A stretch of DNA of 64,000 bases from Calliopum simillimum (Eukaryota > Arthropoda > Insecta > Diptera > Lauxaniidae): positions 17,327,329 to 17,391,328 of the forward strand of contig OX638369.1 of assembly GCA_951812925.1 (NCBI GenBank), written 5' to 3'. Below are positions 34,805 through 45,693 of this stretch, piece by piece (the stretch's first letter is position 1; every line of letters starts with the position of its first letter). The position numbers and the translations under genes were made by a program. Under the pieces are notes generated by a model. The model did not search any database. It was not told the origin of the DNA and saw nothing but the letters and a program-made list of their open reading frames with translations.

Positions 34805-34886
34805 AAAAAAAAAAACCCTTTCTTGTCTGGGATTCGAGCATACGACCCCCAGGTTATCAGTCGAACGTCTTAAACATTCAGCTAAC
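34805..34886 (-). other. tRNA-like module 1 with A box, B box and T-run
   Basis: The minus strand has an A-box-like TTAGCTGAATGTTTAAGA, then CGACTGATAACCTGG, a B-box-like GCTCGAATCCC, and an 11-nt T-run. It mirrors module 2 in inverted orientation. It does not fold as a proper tRNA (T stem not complementary). Confidence 0.55.
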
Positions 34887-34913
34887 TGTATCTATATATA
34901 TTTGAATTATTGT

Positions 34914-35001
34914 AGATTGAGGTAGCTCAATGCATAAGACGTTTGACTGATAACCTGGGGGTCGTATGTTCGAATCCCAGACAAGAAAGTGTTTTTTTTT
35001 T
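34914..35001 (+). other. tRNA-like module 2 with A box, B box and T-run
   Basis: Plus strand: A-box-like GGTAGCTCAATGCATAAGA, an anticodon-arm-like CTGATAACC, a B-box-like GTTCGAATCCC, then a T-run at 34992-35001. The acceptor and T stems do not pair, so it is tRNA-derived rather than a functional tRNA. Confidence 0.6.
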
Positions 35002-36436
35002 AATAGATAATTATTTTATTTTTTTACTTTTATAGCGTATATTATTAGTACAGGCAAAATAGGAAACGTCTGGCAATTTTTGGAAAGGTGCTTGAATCGT
35101 CTTGGTTATTGTTAAGCGTGTTAAGCTGAAGCTAAAACTCGATTTGCGGGACACAGGGGGGTATGCGATCGCCGCCATCTTGAAAAGAAGGGTGTAATGT
35201 TCTTTCTTCATTTACATGGAAGCCGTTCATTTTTTCGGGAAAACACATAGACACTTTTGTGTTAACAATAAATAGATCTTCATTTTTTATGATGAACTTT
35301 TAACTCTAACTTTATTATTTTCCAAGTTATTAATGAAAAACTGAAAAATTTAAGGGGTTGTTTTTGTTCAACCTTGAATTGCCATCAAAGTGTTTATTTT
35401 AAGCAAAATATGATTTCATGCTTTTTTGTAGAGCAGTTTTAGACGAACAAAGTGACATATACTTTGGTAAGGGTAGAGCGTTCATATCTATTTTTGAGTG
35501 AGTCGTTGAAGCGGCACTTTATAGGGTTGTCACCGTCCGGACGGAATTTTTTTTCAGTGAACCCTAGTGAAATTTTTTGTGAAACAAAATTGAGGACCGG
35601 ATTATAATTGTTATAAAATTTACTTTTAAATAAAAATATTTTAAAATATATAAAAAGGGTGCACCAAGCCCTAAAAATGGCTTTGAAAAAGAAAAAAGGT
35701 TTTTATCCAACAAAAATTATTTATTTTTTCAGTGTGGTTTTTTTTCAAAAGCACATACTTTTCTACAAAAACCCTGAAAATTTCATCAAAATCGAATAAA
35801 AAACCGAGGAGCTATGAATTTTCAAATGTGTGAGTATCCAAAGGTTGTATCGAACTTCGTGTGGCCGCCATCTTGGAAATTTTCGGAATTTTGGAAAATC
35901 CTTTTACCACAGTTATATGTGTGTTAATTACTAACATTTCACCAATTTTCATACAAATCGGAGATGTCAAGTCGAGCCTTGGTCGGTTAAGCAAAAAGAC
36001 TCCACTCAAAAATGGATATGAACGCTCTACCCTTACCAAAATATATGTCAATTTGTTCGTCTAGAACTGCTCTACAAAAAAGCATAAAAGCATGTTTTCC
36101 GTCAAACAAACACTTTGATGGCAATTAAAGGTTGAACAAACACAACCCCTTAAATTTTTCAGTTTTTCGTTAATAACTTGGAAAATAATAAAGTTAGAGT
36201 TCATCATAAAAATTGAAGATCTATTTATTCCCAAGGGGAAAAGAAGTGCTTCAAAAACCCTTCTGAAGTGCATCCTTTTCACCAATAAGCGCTTTCGCTC
36301 CGTAAGAACAATACTTTCTTTTTAACATTGCATGTCATAGGATGTAAGCGAGCAAAAGCTTACCGCAGCCTTACCAAAAAAGAGTTTTGAAAGCGCTTAT
36401 TTGTAATGCTGCGGTAAGCGTTTTTTCAATAAAATT

Positions 36437-36550
36437 AAAAAAAAAAAAAAAAACTGTCCGTGCCAGGATTTGAATCCACGACCCTCCGCGTGCTAGATAT
36501 TTTTGTCTTACATTTACCAACCCTTTAGACCGCTCCACCAACGCCCGATG
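36437..36550 (-). other. tRNA-like module 3 with A box, B box and T-run
   Basis: Minus strand: TTGGTGGAGCGGTCTAAAGG resembles the A box of leucine or serine tRNAs. GGATTCAAATCC serves as a B box, and 17 T follow. The T stem does not pair properly. It is part of the insertion within the right palindrome arm. Confidence 0.6.
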
Positions 36551-36750
36551 ATATGAAGAGGTATTAAATTTGTATATTAAGCAAATGTTGTCCTGCAGCA
36601 TTACATAGAATCATTGTGCAATCAGTTTCAATTCAAGTAAGCAAAAGTAAATAAAAATGAGAAATTAAAATAGAAAAGTGAAATAAAAAAGGTTGAATAA
36701 AAAATATTTTAATAAAAAAAAAAATAAAGCAAAAACAAATAAAAAAACGG

Positions 36751-36804
36751 AAAAAAAAAAATCACCCGGGCTGGGTTCGAACTCACGTTGTTCTTACTGC
36801 ATCC
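36751..36804 (-). other. tRNA-like module 4 (B box plus T-run)
   Basis: Minus strand: GTGAGTTCGAACCCAGCCCG followed within a few bases by a ten-T run. No A box seen. Closely similar to module 5. Confidence 0.5.
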
Positions 36805-36955
36805 TTATATGGAATCATTGTGTAATCAATTTCAATTCTGTTAAACAAAAGTAAATTAATAAGAGAAAGGAAAATAGAAAAGTGAAATAAAAGATGTTGT
36901 ATAAAAAATTTTAATTAAAAAAAAAAAAAATAAAGCAAAAAAAAGCAAAAAAAAA

Positions 36956-37012
36956 GTAAAAAAAAAAATCTCCCGGGCTGGGTTCGAACTCACGCTGTTC
37001 TTACTGCAGCCT
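36956..37012 (-). other. tRNA-like module 5 (B box plus T-run)
   Basis: Minus strand: GTGAGTTCGAACCCAGCCCG then GGAGA and a T-run. Modules 4 and 5 with their A-rich flanks (36600-36800, 36805-37012) form a diverged direct duplication of about 200 bp. Confidence 0.5.
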
Positions 37013-37387
37013 TATAAAAAATCATTGTGATAGTGCTTCTAAATTTCTATGGGGACAAGCACTTTTGAAGTGCTTGGATCAGAAGCGCTAGAAAGTTTTC
37101 CTCTTGGGTTGTTAACACAAAAGTGTCTATGTGTTTTCCCGAAAAAATGAACGGCTTCCATGTAAATGAAGAAAGAACATTACACCCTTCTTTTCAAGAT
37201 GGCGACGATCACACACCCCCCTGTTTCCCGCAAATCGAGTTTTAGCTTTAGCTTAACACGTTTAACAATAACCAAGACGATTCAAGAACCTTTCCAAAAA
37301 TCGCCAGATGCTCATTTTTTTGTGCTATTTTGCTTGTACTATATATTTTATGATGTTTTTTTTTTTGATTATTTTATTTTTTTGAAT

Positions 37388-37417
37388 GTACTCGAACCCC
37401 AGACAAGTTTTTTTTTT
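37388..37417 (+). other. tRNA-like module 6 (B box plus T-run)
   Basis: Plus strand: TACTCGAACCCCAGACAAG directly followed by ten T. It matches the 3' end of modules 1 and 2 and marks the right flank of the large palindrome. The 5' part of the module is missing. Confidence 0.5.
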
Positions 37418-37815
37418 AAATTATAGCAAATATTTGACATTCCATTGAACAGATATCATGTTTAGCCCAATCAACAACATTTTAAATTAAAGGCATATTA
37501 ATATTAACCAAAATTTGTTGACTATTAACAAATATTTTATAAAGTATTCAACCAAATATATTTCTTTGAGGGAAACATACTCTTTTCTCAGTATAATTGT
37601 TTTATGTAAGACGAATGGTTTAAGGTCAAAGTTCATAAAATAACTTTACTTCAACCAGAAATACACATAATTTTTTTCAAGGAGTTATGAATCCTTATTG
37701 ATTGTATGTACTCGTAAATAAGTAGTTTCACTGCCAATTCTGTGATTGTTTATATTTTCAAAAATTATTGCTGCAATTTTGTAAATACAATAAATCATCT
37801 TAATATTATAACTTA

Positions 37816-39126
37816 TTATTGAGAATCCATATCTTCGATAATTGACCGGAAAACTTTTTCTTTGATATCAAGTCCATATTGAAAATCTAGATGATTGTAA
37901 TTCTTCACCAAATTACAAATCCAGGTAGGTCTTTCAGCACATAGACGTTCTGTGCCGCTAGGAGGGACAGCACGGTCCTTGTCGCCATAATATATAATCA
38001 TTCTTGTAGTTATTTTTTCCAGCATATAGGCCGGTGGATCTCTATGGCCATATACGAACAAATTTTTAGCAGTACCATAGTTGAATTTTTTAAAATCATA
38101 TTGTTCCCAACACCAACCTTGCAGTAAATGTTTGAATTCATTCATAGAACCACCAGAAGGATGATTGTAAAAAATAAATGGTGTTAAAGTCTGTAGTAAA
38201 TGAATGTCGAAATTAACAAACGAAACAAATGAACAAAACATTAGTTGATCTGACTCACCGTATTCATATTTTCCGCTAGAATAGAAAAATCCATACCTGG
38301 TATATCTATACAATATTTATCATTTCTAAGGCACAACTTTTCTCCAGTCCTTTGGAATAGCGATCCACGCTTGAATGGAATAGCAAAATTGAATGGTATT
38401 AGTGGTGAACAAGCCAACGGTACGCCAATAACTCTAGGCATGTACACATCATGCAAATATATTGCAGGTGCCAGTAAATATGAAGTTTTTATCCATTCAT
38501 TAAATTCAGGACGCTCGGAGAGTAATGCCAACAGTGCAGCGCAACCCTGAGAGTGTCCTACATAGAAGATATTGAACGAATTATGTGTTGCACGTATGAT
38601 ACGTAACATTGCTGCAATGTCATAATAGCCTATTTCATGAAAACTAAATTTCCAAAAAAATGGATTATATGTACTACGCGTTTCATGTTTACGTCCATAA
38701 ATGTTACCGCGACTATTACCCAAATAGACGGGATGACAATTGTCGGCTAAAAGAAATGCCAAAGCATCATTGGGTCCATTGAGTACCCAAGAATCAGAAC
38801 AACTCATTAAACCATGCATAAGCAGCACGGGCTCTCTGATTGTGCCAGATGATAGGCAGTGTTTCGATGCGGGCATGTGAAACATTTTGAATCTGTAGCC
38901 ATCTTCGGTAGTCACTTCGATGGTTGTAACAGCATAACCATGTTCTTCTACTATAGTAGCCTATTGATAGTGGTATATATAAGTAAATATTCAGGTATGA
39001 ATTATATCATAACTTCAGGTTTTTCGATTTGTTAATCTTTACCGTTGTTATATTCGAAATTGTATCCTGTAGTAATACTGATTGCAAGAGATTTTGCAGA
39101 ATTAGTACTTTTAACACAAAATTCAT
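37816..39126 (-). CDS. Secreted acid lipase (lysosomal acid lipase/Lip3-like), three exons
   Basis: Alpha/beta-hydrolase of the insect acid lipase family, cleaving neutral lipids or esters in gut lumen or lysosome. Exons (minus): 39126-39043, 38960-38259, 38190-37816; 386 residues, usual for the family. Exon 1 encodes a hydrophobic leader (MNFVLKVLILQNLLQSVLLQ), a likely signal peptide. All junctions are phase 0 with GT/AG ends (ACG|GTAAAG, ACG|GTGAGT). Catalytic features: oxyanion region LLMHGLMSCSDSW, nucleophile Ser in GHSQG, acid in YYGDKD, His in NHLDF. C-terminal GDKD and HLDF spacing is normal. It is transcribed tail-to-tail with transporter 1 and away from transporter 2. The nearest Drosophila counterpart is not determined. 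Confidence 0.9.
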
Positions 39127-39161
39127 TTTTAGAAATACATATCCAATGGTTTTGCTTAAAG

Positions 39162-39172
39162 TTTTTATATAT
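39162..39172 (-). promoter_or_regulatory. Possible TATA box of the lipase gene
   Basis: The minus strand reads ATATATAAAAAC about 36-46 bp upstream of the ATG. If used, the 5' UTR would be only about 10 nt, so the assignment is tentative. Confidence 0.3.
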
Positions 39173-39267
39173 TTTATTAAGATTAAGAATTTAATCTTAC
39201 ACTAGCGCGAATCAATTTGTTCCACATTAGATTTGTTTGAGCTGGTTTTATCGATTTTCTTAATTCC

Positions 39268-39410
39268 AACAGCCATACTTAAATTGCAGCGTAAGTCGAG
39301 CGTCAGCGTTATTTAACCGTCTCTCTTTCGGTGTACTGTATATAAATTGTATGGACATGAAACAGACAGAGATGGTTATATAACGCTGACGCTCGACTTA
39401 TGCTTCAGTA
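39268..39410. mobile_element. Short TIR element (TAAGTCGAGCGTCAGCG)
   Basis: GCGTAAGTCGAGCGTCAGCG at 39289 has an inverted copy ending at 39403. The left end CCATACTTAAATTGCAGCG matches the element at 57785-57902. MITE-like, upstream of the lipase. Confidence 0.65.
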
Positions 39411-39540
39411 AGCTAAAAACTCTTCAGAACCATATGGGGCGGCTTAAATCGTTTGAAGTTTCAATTTTTTGCCTAAACGGTGAGATTGGCTTTGAAAATT
39501 TAGTATTTCCGAACAATTTATTGTATTGCTTTGATTTTAC

Positions 39541-40285
39541 CGGCGCACTATGGTTTTTTTTTTTTTGACAAAAAAGTGTACATAAAAATAATTCACTACA
39601 AGGACACATTTTCTTTAAAAAAAACAAACGCGAAATTAAAGGTTATACAAAAACTTATATGAAAAGATGAACGCTTTTTCCAGCATCTGATCCACAAAAT
39701 AGTGATACTTGTCGAAATCTCTTGAATTTTGAAAAAATCGATTTTTCTGTTTAAAAATGTTAGTCGCATTAAACGCAGGAGTGATATATGAATAATTTTA
39801 TGTGCATTCAATCAAATAATGTAAGATGAAATCAACTCCAAGTGAAAATGTGCGGTGCCACGCCCCAAAAATAAATCCGTCATATCTTCGAAACTATTAG
39901 ACACTGATTGATAAGATTCGGTATATTTGTAAAAGGCGCAAAGATAAATAACATCCACTAGAAAAATGGGCGGTACCACGCCTCAAAAATATAAGACATA
40001 TCATATCTCCGAAGCTATTTGACCCATTTGGATGAAATTTGGTTTATATACAAAACTCATCATCACAAATAATATCTGCTGGAAAAATATGTGATGCCAC
40101 GCCCACAGGCAGAGCTACATGGATGAACTTGTTCCCTATAGAACAGAGTGGCAATTAATAAGTATATGTTCATTGTTGGGTTTGGTACCGCCCCTTTTCT
40201 TTATAAAAAAGTTTCCTTGTAGTCAATTATTTATGTGCACACTTTTTTGTCAAAAAAAAAAAAAAAAAACATATTGCGGCGTTAA
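39541..40285. mobile_element. Foldback element with poly-T arms, upstream of lipase
   Basis: Arms share a long T-run, then TGACAAAAAAGTGTACATAA and ATAATTCACTACAAGGA, inverted at the other end (40195-40285). The interior contains GCGGTACCACGCC-type dispersed repeats (39855, 39970, 40095). Non-coding. Confidence 0.65.
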
Positions 40286-40673
40286 ATACTATTTCCTTAA
40301 CCCACTTCGGGTACCCGATCTCTTTAAATTTTTTTTTTTTTTTTTTGAATTTCAGAAACACAGGGGCTAGCTTGGGCCTTATCAAGAAAAACACTTCTTC
40401 TATTGGCACAAGCAATATTGTGTCAAATCCAATGAGTGGATAATGTTAACAGGTGACTGGAGACACTGAATCTATATTGCCACCTTTGTGGGGTTTTGTT
40501 GATTTTTTTTTGTTTTAATTTCATCGTTTTGTTAATTATTTTTGTTGTAGAATTTGTGCAAAGCTTTATACATTCTGGTGTTGTTGGCCTTTAGGATATC
40601 ATTTACATTGAAATGCGGTATGTTTTCGTTGGCTCAGTTTTGCATTAAAGCACTCTGTATATTCCCTGCATTT

Positions 40674-41417
40674 AATCGGACTAGTGCATGACTAGTCTTT
40701 GACTACTTCCAATCAGGACTAGTACTAGTTCCACAACTAACAAATTTTTATATAATGGACTGACGATTTTTCAATGTTGATGTCCTACGAATCGTCAATT
40801 GGCTCCCTCTGCATTACCTTTTGGCTAGTCGAGACACAATTGTCTCTCTCTGCATTACCTATTCACCAGTCGAGAGACAGTTGAACATTTTGAGAGCTTC
40901 GAGACTTGATTTTGAGTATATAAACATGAGCGAACGAGTATCTTTAAATTGATATATGTAATTAGAAGATGAATGAGCAAACGATGACGGATTAAGTAAT
41001 GCGCAATTTATATGGCGAATGAAAAATTTACAATTTTTTCAAATAATCAATAAATAACTACAATTTCAGATAATCCAATATATGTAGATGTGAAACAGTT
41101 CGTTGGTACTGATATTAAAAGAATTTTTTTACGTTCAAGTAGCGTATTTCCACGTAAATTTATTAAAAAAACGGAACTCCAAAAAAACGTGACTGTTCGT
41201 ACATATTACTCTCTCACCATACTACATTTTCTCAATCAGCGGCATTTCTCAGTTAATAAAAGAGCAAACAAAGACAAAGAAAAACATGAAAACTTTGTAT
41301 TTTTTCTGTCAACTGACGATCTGTGCACTACGTGGGAACTAGAACAACGCTAGTACCTTATTGTACAGTTGCCGAACTAGTCACCCTTTGGGACTAGATC
41401 CAAATTTAACTGCAGGG
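40674..41417. mobile_element. TIR element with CCCTGCA ends and GACTAGT iterations
   Basis: Ends CCCTGCATTTAATCGGACTA and, inverted, CCCTGCAGTTAAATTTGGAT. Near both ends the word GACTAGT or ACTAGTC is repeated. The internal 87-codon ORF (41090-41353) resembles no protein I know. Family uncertain; possibly hAT-like from the end sequence only. Confidence 0.5.
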
Positions 41418-41477
41418 TAGTGGCTCGGTACCCAGAGGAAGTGTAGGTCATAACCGGCTTGCTTTAACTCTTGTAGT

Positions 41478-41903
41478 TCATTTTTTATTTTTTAAAATGT
41501 ATAAGTGCGTTTTGTTGTTATTAAAACATCCAAGAGCCTGTAGTAATGATTTACTGTCTGAAATAATAAGGTAGTTCCCAATACTATTTGCTTTCGTAAA
41601 CCGCAATGATTCGAGTATTGCAAAGGCTTCTGCTGAGTATATGGTACAGGTATTATTTAAAGAGAGCGATGCTTCAATGTCCATAATTGGGGCCCAAAAT
41701 GCTTGGCTGGTTTTATTTGATGTTTTTGATCCGTCAGTAAAAATTCGAATAAAATCTTTCCATTTTCCTATGGTATATAGATTTATATTGTGAATTATCG
41801 TGAATCTCCATTGCAGTCTGAGAAAAATGCCCCGGGAATATTGATTCACGATAACCCTTATTATGTCTACCAAAAACACTTCAAATGGTGGAGGGGATTG
41901 CAC
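41478..41903 (-). pseudogene. LINE RNase H domain fragment with a MITE inserted
   Basis: The minus strand encodes IFTDGSKTSNKTSQAFW, SAEAFAILESLRF and IISDSKSLLQAL. These are the D, E and D motifs of the RNase H domain of I/LOA-like non-LTR elements. Upstream codons (about 41785-41870) come from a short TIR element, so part of this ORF is MITE sequence. It is probably independent of the jockey remnant to the right, since jockey lacks RNase H. Confidence 0.7.
41785..41868. mobile_element. Short TIR element copy inside the RNase H fragment
   Basis: GATTCACGATAACCCTTAT at the right, TGAATTATCGTGAATC at the left and GCCCCGGGAATATTGATTC between are the same family as 62059-62165 (TATCGTGAATC and CCCCGGGAATTTTGATTC). 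Confidence 0.6.
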
Positions 41904-41939
41904 CCACTTACAAAACTAAAAGCATATATTGAGGCATTC

Positions 41940-43030
41940 CATTCCTAGTGTAACAAGATTTACCACACCCCTTCCAATTTTGCTGAAATTTGGCGCATGG
42001 TTTCGTTTCATGCCCCCAACCTGATAGATATACCAAATGTGGCTTATGAAGGTTTGCAAATGGTGGAAAAATTGTCAAATTGTGACAAACTCTCCTAACA
42101 CAATTGCCAATAACTTGAACATATTTTAACCGATTTTCATGGAAAAGGGGAAAAAATGGTTGTTGCGCGGCTGAGAAGTTATGATTAGGATATTTCTTAA
42201 ACGATTTTCATTTTTTGACATGTTTTGAAAACGGTGTCCAAGTTATTGGCAATTACAGATTTTCCACTCCAAGTTAAACCATTTCCACACCAAATCTTTT
42301 TTTTTGTTTTTGATTCAAATTAAATTTTTTTAAATTTTCTGCGGCAAAATCAAATTAACCAAAAAAGTACGGAAAATAAAATTGAATTTGCCTACACTAC
42401 CTCAGGGCTACATTTTAGGCACCCCCCCCCCCCGTCAGTTGCAATTTTTTGTTAGCCTATGCCTCCTCTCCTCACCCCTCCCAAAAGCTTCGTTACCTTA
42501 TGCGATACACCATGTATACATGAAAATATTTGTAGAATGGCCAGTCCGATTGAATTAATTTTTTTACGATTTCAAGGCGAAACTAATACCGCTTCTAATC
42601 GTTAAATGATTTAATCAAAATTTTCTGAGTTATAGTTATAGTTGGATTGTAAATAATTTTTCTATCAAAGTCAATTTAAAATTGTGCATCATCGAATAAA
42701 ATTTCGGAAAAGTCTTCAGAGTTTAGTGAAATAAGGACATTTTGAATTTTTTTCGAAAAATCAATCTTTTGGTACAATTGGTACTTGATCCGCAAAGTTT
42801 TTCTACAAACGATGATGGGAAGTTGTCCAAAGCATCTTCAAATCTTTATTGTGTATGACATATGCCATGATCTATATTAGACTGGTTCTGATTTTTTTTT
42901 TTAATTTGCAAATTTTGCTTAAATAATAATAAATTAAGTTATTACAAAATGTTTGCAAAGATACTGCGTCTAGTTTTTATAATTAACAAGCAATTTTATT
43001 CTAATAAACTATATTCAATTATGTTGTCTT
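41940..43030. other. Non-coding stretch between LINE remnants
   Basis: No coding similarity recognised. It contains a run of 14 C (42422-42435), unusual in this AT-rich DNA, and long AT-rich parts. Confidence 0.4.
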
Positions 43031-43274
43031 GTCTACATATGGTTTTCCTTAAAACCGTAGATTTATGGTAGCTTGATGTGTCTCAGTTAACATGGCTGCA
43101 AAGTCTATCTTCATAAGCGTTGGCAAACTTTAATATCTCTTTGGCTACAAAATCAATGCCAATGTCACAATGTAAGTCGGCGGTTCGGATATACCATGGT
43201 GCATTTACAATACTGCGAAATACGTTATTTTGGAAACGCTGGATAATATTTATGTGTGTTTTGCTTGCGCAGCC

Positions 43275-45693
43275 CTAAAGTTGGATGCCATAGGTCCATA
43301 TAGGTTTTATAATTTGCTTATACAGCATGAGCTTGTTGTTGGTCGATACCACAGATTTTCTGCCAATGAGCCAGTAGATTTTTCTGAACTTGATTTCGAG
43401 TTCTTCTTTTTCTTCCTTATGTGCTTTTTCCAGCGAAGCTTGGCGCCGAGGGTCATACCAAGATATTTCGCAGTGTTCGCATAGGGTATAGGGTATCAAT
43501 AAATAGCGGGTAATGTCGTATTCTTTTATGTGTGAAATCGACGTGTATGGATTTGGTGTTGTTCAATTTTACTTTCTACTTTTTTGTCCAGGCCAAAATC
43601 TCATTGATCGCCGTTTGAAGGGTTTGCGTTGACTGTTCAGCGGTTTCGTCAGCAAAAGTAGCAGTTGTGTAATTTTGTTGAGTCGGTATATCGCAAGTGT
43701 ACAACAGGTAGAGTAAAGGACCCAAGATGCTTCTTTAAGGTACACCGGCTCTTACATCTTTTAGGTTTGAGTATGCGCCTTCATGCTTTATACGAAAGTG
43801 ACGATTTTTCAAATATGAAACTATATAATTATAATAATGGTTTGGGAACATGGCTTTTATGTTGAAGAGAAGACCATCGTGCCAAACTTTATCGAACGCT
43901 TGCGAGACGTCAAGGAATACCGCGGAACAAACTTTCTTCTCTTCCAAAGTTTTTTCAATAAGGTTCGTGATCCTTTGAACCTGGTCAATAGTTGAATGAT
44001 TTTTTCTGAAGCCGAATTGATGGGTTGATATCAATCCTTAATTTTCAATGATCGGAGATCTTCAGCAATAATTTTTGGAGTAGTTTTAAAATCAAAGGTA
44101 ATAGAGATATGGGTCTATACGACAACACTTCGTTAGGTGGTTTTCCTGGCTTAGCTAGCATGATCACCTAAGCAACTTTCCAGCAGTCAGGAAGGTGTTT
44201 TAGTTCTGAAGAAACGTTTATTAAATAGGTCAGTGTGATGAGACTTTTAAACGGAAGTTTTTTCAGTACTTCGGATGTGATTAGGTCAAAACCAGGCGCT
44301 TTTCTCGCTTTAAGGTTCTTGATTTCATTTATTACTTCATTTAGTGTTATTGGAGAAATAACTTGAGGATTGATTTTTCAAAAGGGCGTAAAACCATGTT
44401 AAACAAATTTTCAGTAATGAGAAAAAACTTTTAGGGGCTGTTTATTTTTTTTTAATGTCTCCAGTGTTATAGCGAGTTGACCAAAGATTCTAATCCCCTT
44501 AACATTTTTGTTGTAACATATTTGTAGTAATTGCAGAAAGTAAAAAACATTTGGAAATAAGCCCTTTTGTTTCGAAATCACTCTTATTTCACCAAGTTTA
44601 TTCTGATGTCTATAGGCATGGTATGTAAGCACCTATATAGCCTGGGGCATATAAAAAATATAAAAAGTTTTTTTGGCCACTAATCGAAATACGTCTTTTT
44701 GTATCAAACCCTAAAAATTTCTATGAAATTATATGGAAATAAGCCCTTTTGTTGCGAAATGTGACTTTTGATCACGATTTTACCTTGGAAAAATGTATTC
44801 TTTTGTGATGAATTTTGAACTAGAGGATGCATTTTAGCATGGTAATGGTGATGGCATCCTTAGGTTTGTTCGAGGTTGGAAGTGGTTTTACGCCCTTTTG
44901 AAAAACCACTCCTCACTGCATTTATGTTATTCGCTTCAATATTGATATTAGGGTCAAGTGGAAAAACTTATCCATGTTGACTTTCGTTGGGGGTAAAAAC
45001 GTTATACAAATGCTCCGAAAACAGTATAGCTTTTTCTTCGCTATTTTTCACCCATGAACTGTCATTTTTCTTGATTGGGGCAACTTGGGTAATTGGTCGT
45101 TCGAGATTTTTGGTTGACTTCCATAGAAAGAGAATTGTTGAGCAACACATTTTTGAACGTTCTTGTTTCTTTTTTCAGTTCATCGGACATTTTGTTTAAT
45201 TTTGTTTTGTCAACAGGCGACCTTGTTGGGTGCCACCGACGTCTAAGAGTTCGTTTCTTTGATATCATTTCTAAAATGTGATTTGGATAATGGGTGCATG
45301 GTGGTTTTTGCTTAAAGATTGGCGTGCTGCGCCATGCTGCCAGTTGTAAGCTTTGTGTAAACCTCCAAACTTAACTTTCTAATCTTATGTGGTGTCTCTA
45401 TTTCAACGGGAATATCTTCAAATGATTCTGAAATTGATTTGAAGTACTCCCAATCTGTGAACTTGCTTGATAGGAAAGGGATTTCTTATTTTTGTGCTAG
45501 TGTTTCTGTAAGCGTTAGATAAACCGGAGAATGATCTGAGTGTAAGTCTAGGCCCTCTTTTAAGCGAGGAAAAAGAGTTGAAAACTTCTTTGTTATGAAA
45601 AAAACCGAGTAAAGCTAGTATTTTGTTTGGGTCCGTTGGCCAGTAAGTTGGTTTTCCAGTTGTTCTAATTTGTATGGAAAAAATGTACACCAT
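43275..45693 (-). pseudogene. Decayed jockey ORF2 (endonuclease-reverse transcriptase)
   Basis: Open pieces remain at 45693-45418, 45268-45062, 45150-44968, 44034-43735 and 43499-43275. The RT region retains the Asp of FLDVSQAFDKVWH, but the frame breaks before the YADD-like motif. The first ~300 residues of the endonuclease are missing or unrecognisable. Confidence 0.75.
44373..44907. mobile_element. TIR element inserted in the jockey LINE
   Basis: The inverted ends share TTTTTCAAAAGGGCG and then TAAAACCA, perfect over about 23 bp. About 535 bp, non-coding. Removing it rejoins LINE coding sequence (NINAVRSG... to ...NPQVISPITLNEV), so it postdates the LINE. Confidence 0.75.

Larger units (their letters stand above)
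35031..37353. repeat. Large palindrome, ~500-bp arms, right arm split by an insertion
   Basis: The left arm (35031-35520) and right arm (35985-36235 plus 37095-37353) are inverted copies with few differences. Markers are AACGGCTTCCATGTAAATGA, AAGAAAGAACATTACACCC, CAAGATGGCG and ACCTTTCCAAAAATYGCCAG outside, and GTAGAGCGTTCATATC inside. The spacer (35521-35985) is non-coding. An ~860-bp segment carrying modules 3-5 interrupts the right arm. Confidence 0.75.
34517..37596. mobile_element. Composite ~3.1-kb palindromic element with tRNA-like modules
   Basis: Outer ends CACAGAGAAAACAGTATG and, inverted, CTGAGAAAAGAGTATG are MITE-like. Inside lie tRNA-like modules (six listed separately) and a large palindrome (35031-37353) whose right arm is split by an insertion at ~36236-37094. 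Small mirror-image ORFs (35011-35211 minus, 37166-37426 plus) are the two palindrome arms, not genes. It lies between transporter 1 and the lipase. Confidence 0.6.

Noticed and set aside
34914..34992. Functional tRNA gene (Ile-like GAT anticodon)
   Set aside because: A and B boxes are present, but the acceptor stem and T stem do not pair, so it cannot fold as a working tRNA.
35011..37426. A two-copy gene family (similar ~65- and 86-codon ORFs on opposite strands)
   Set aside because: The two ORFs are the mirror arms of one palindrome. Similarity is explained by the inverted repeat, and no domain is present.
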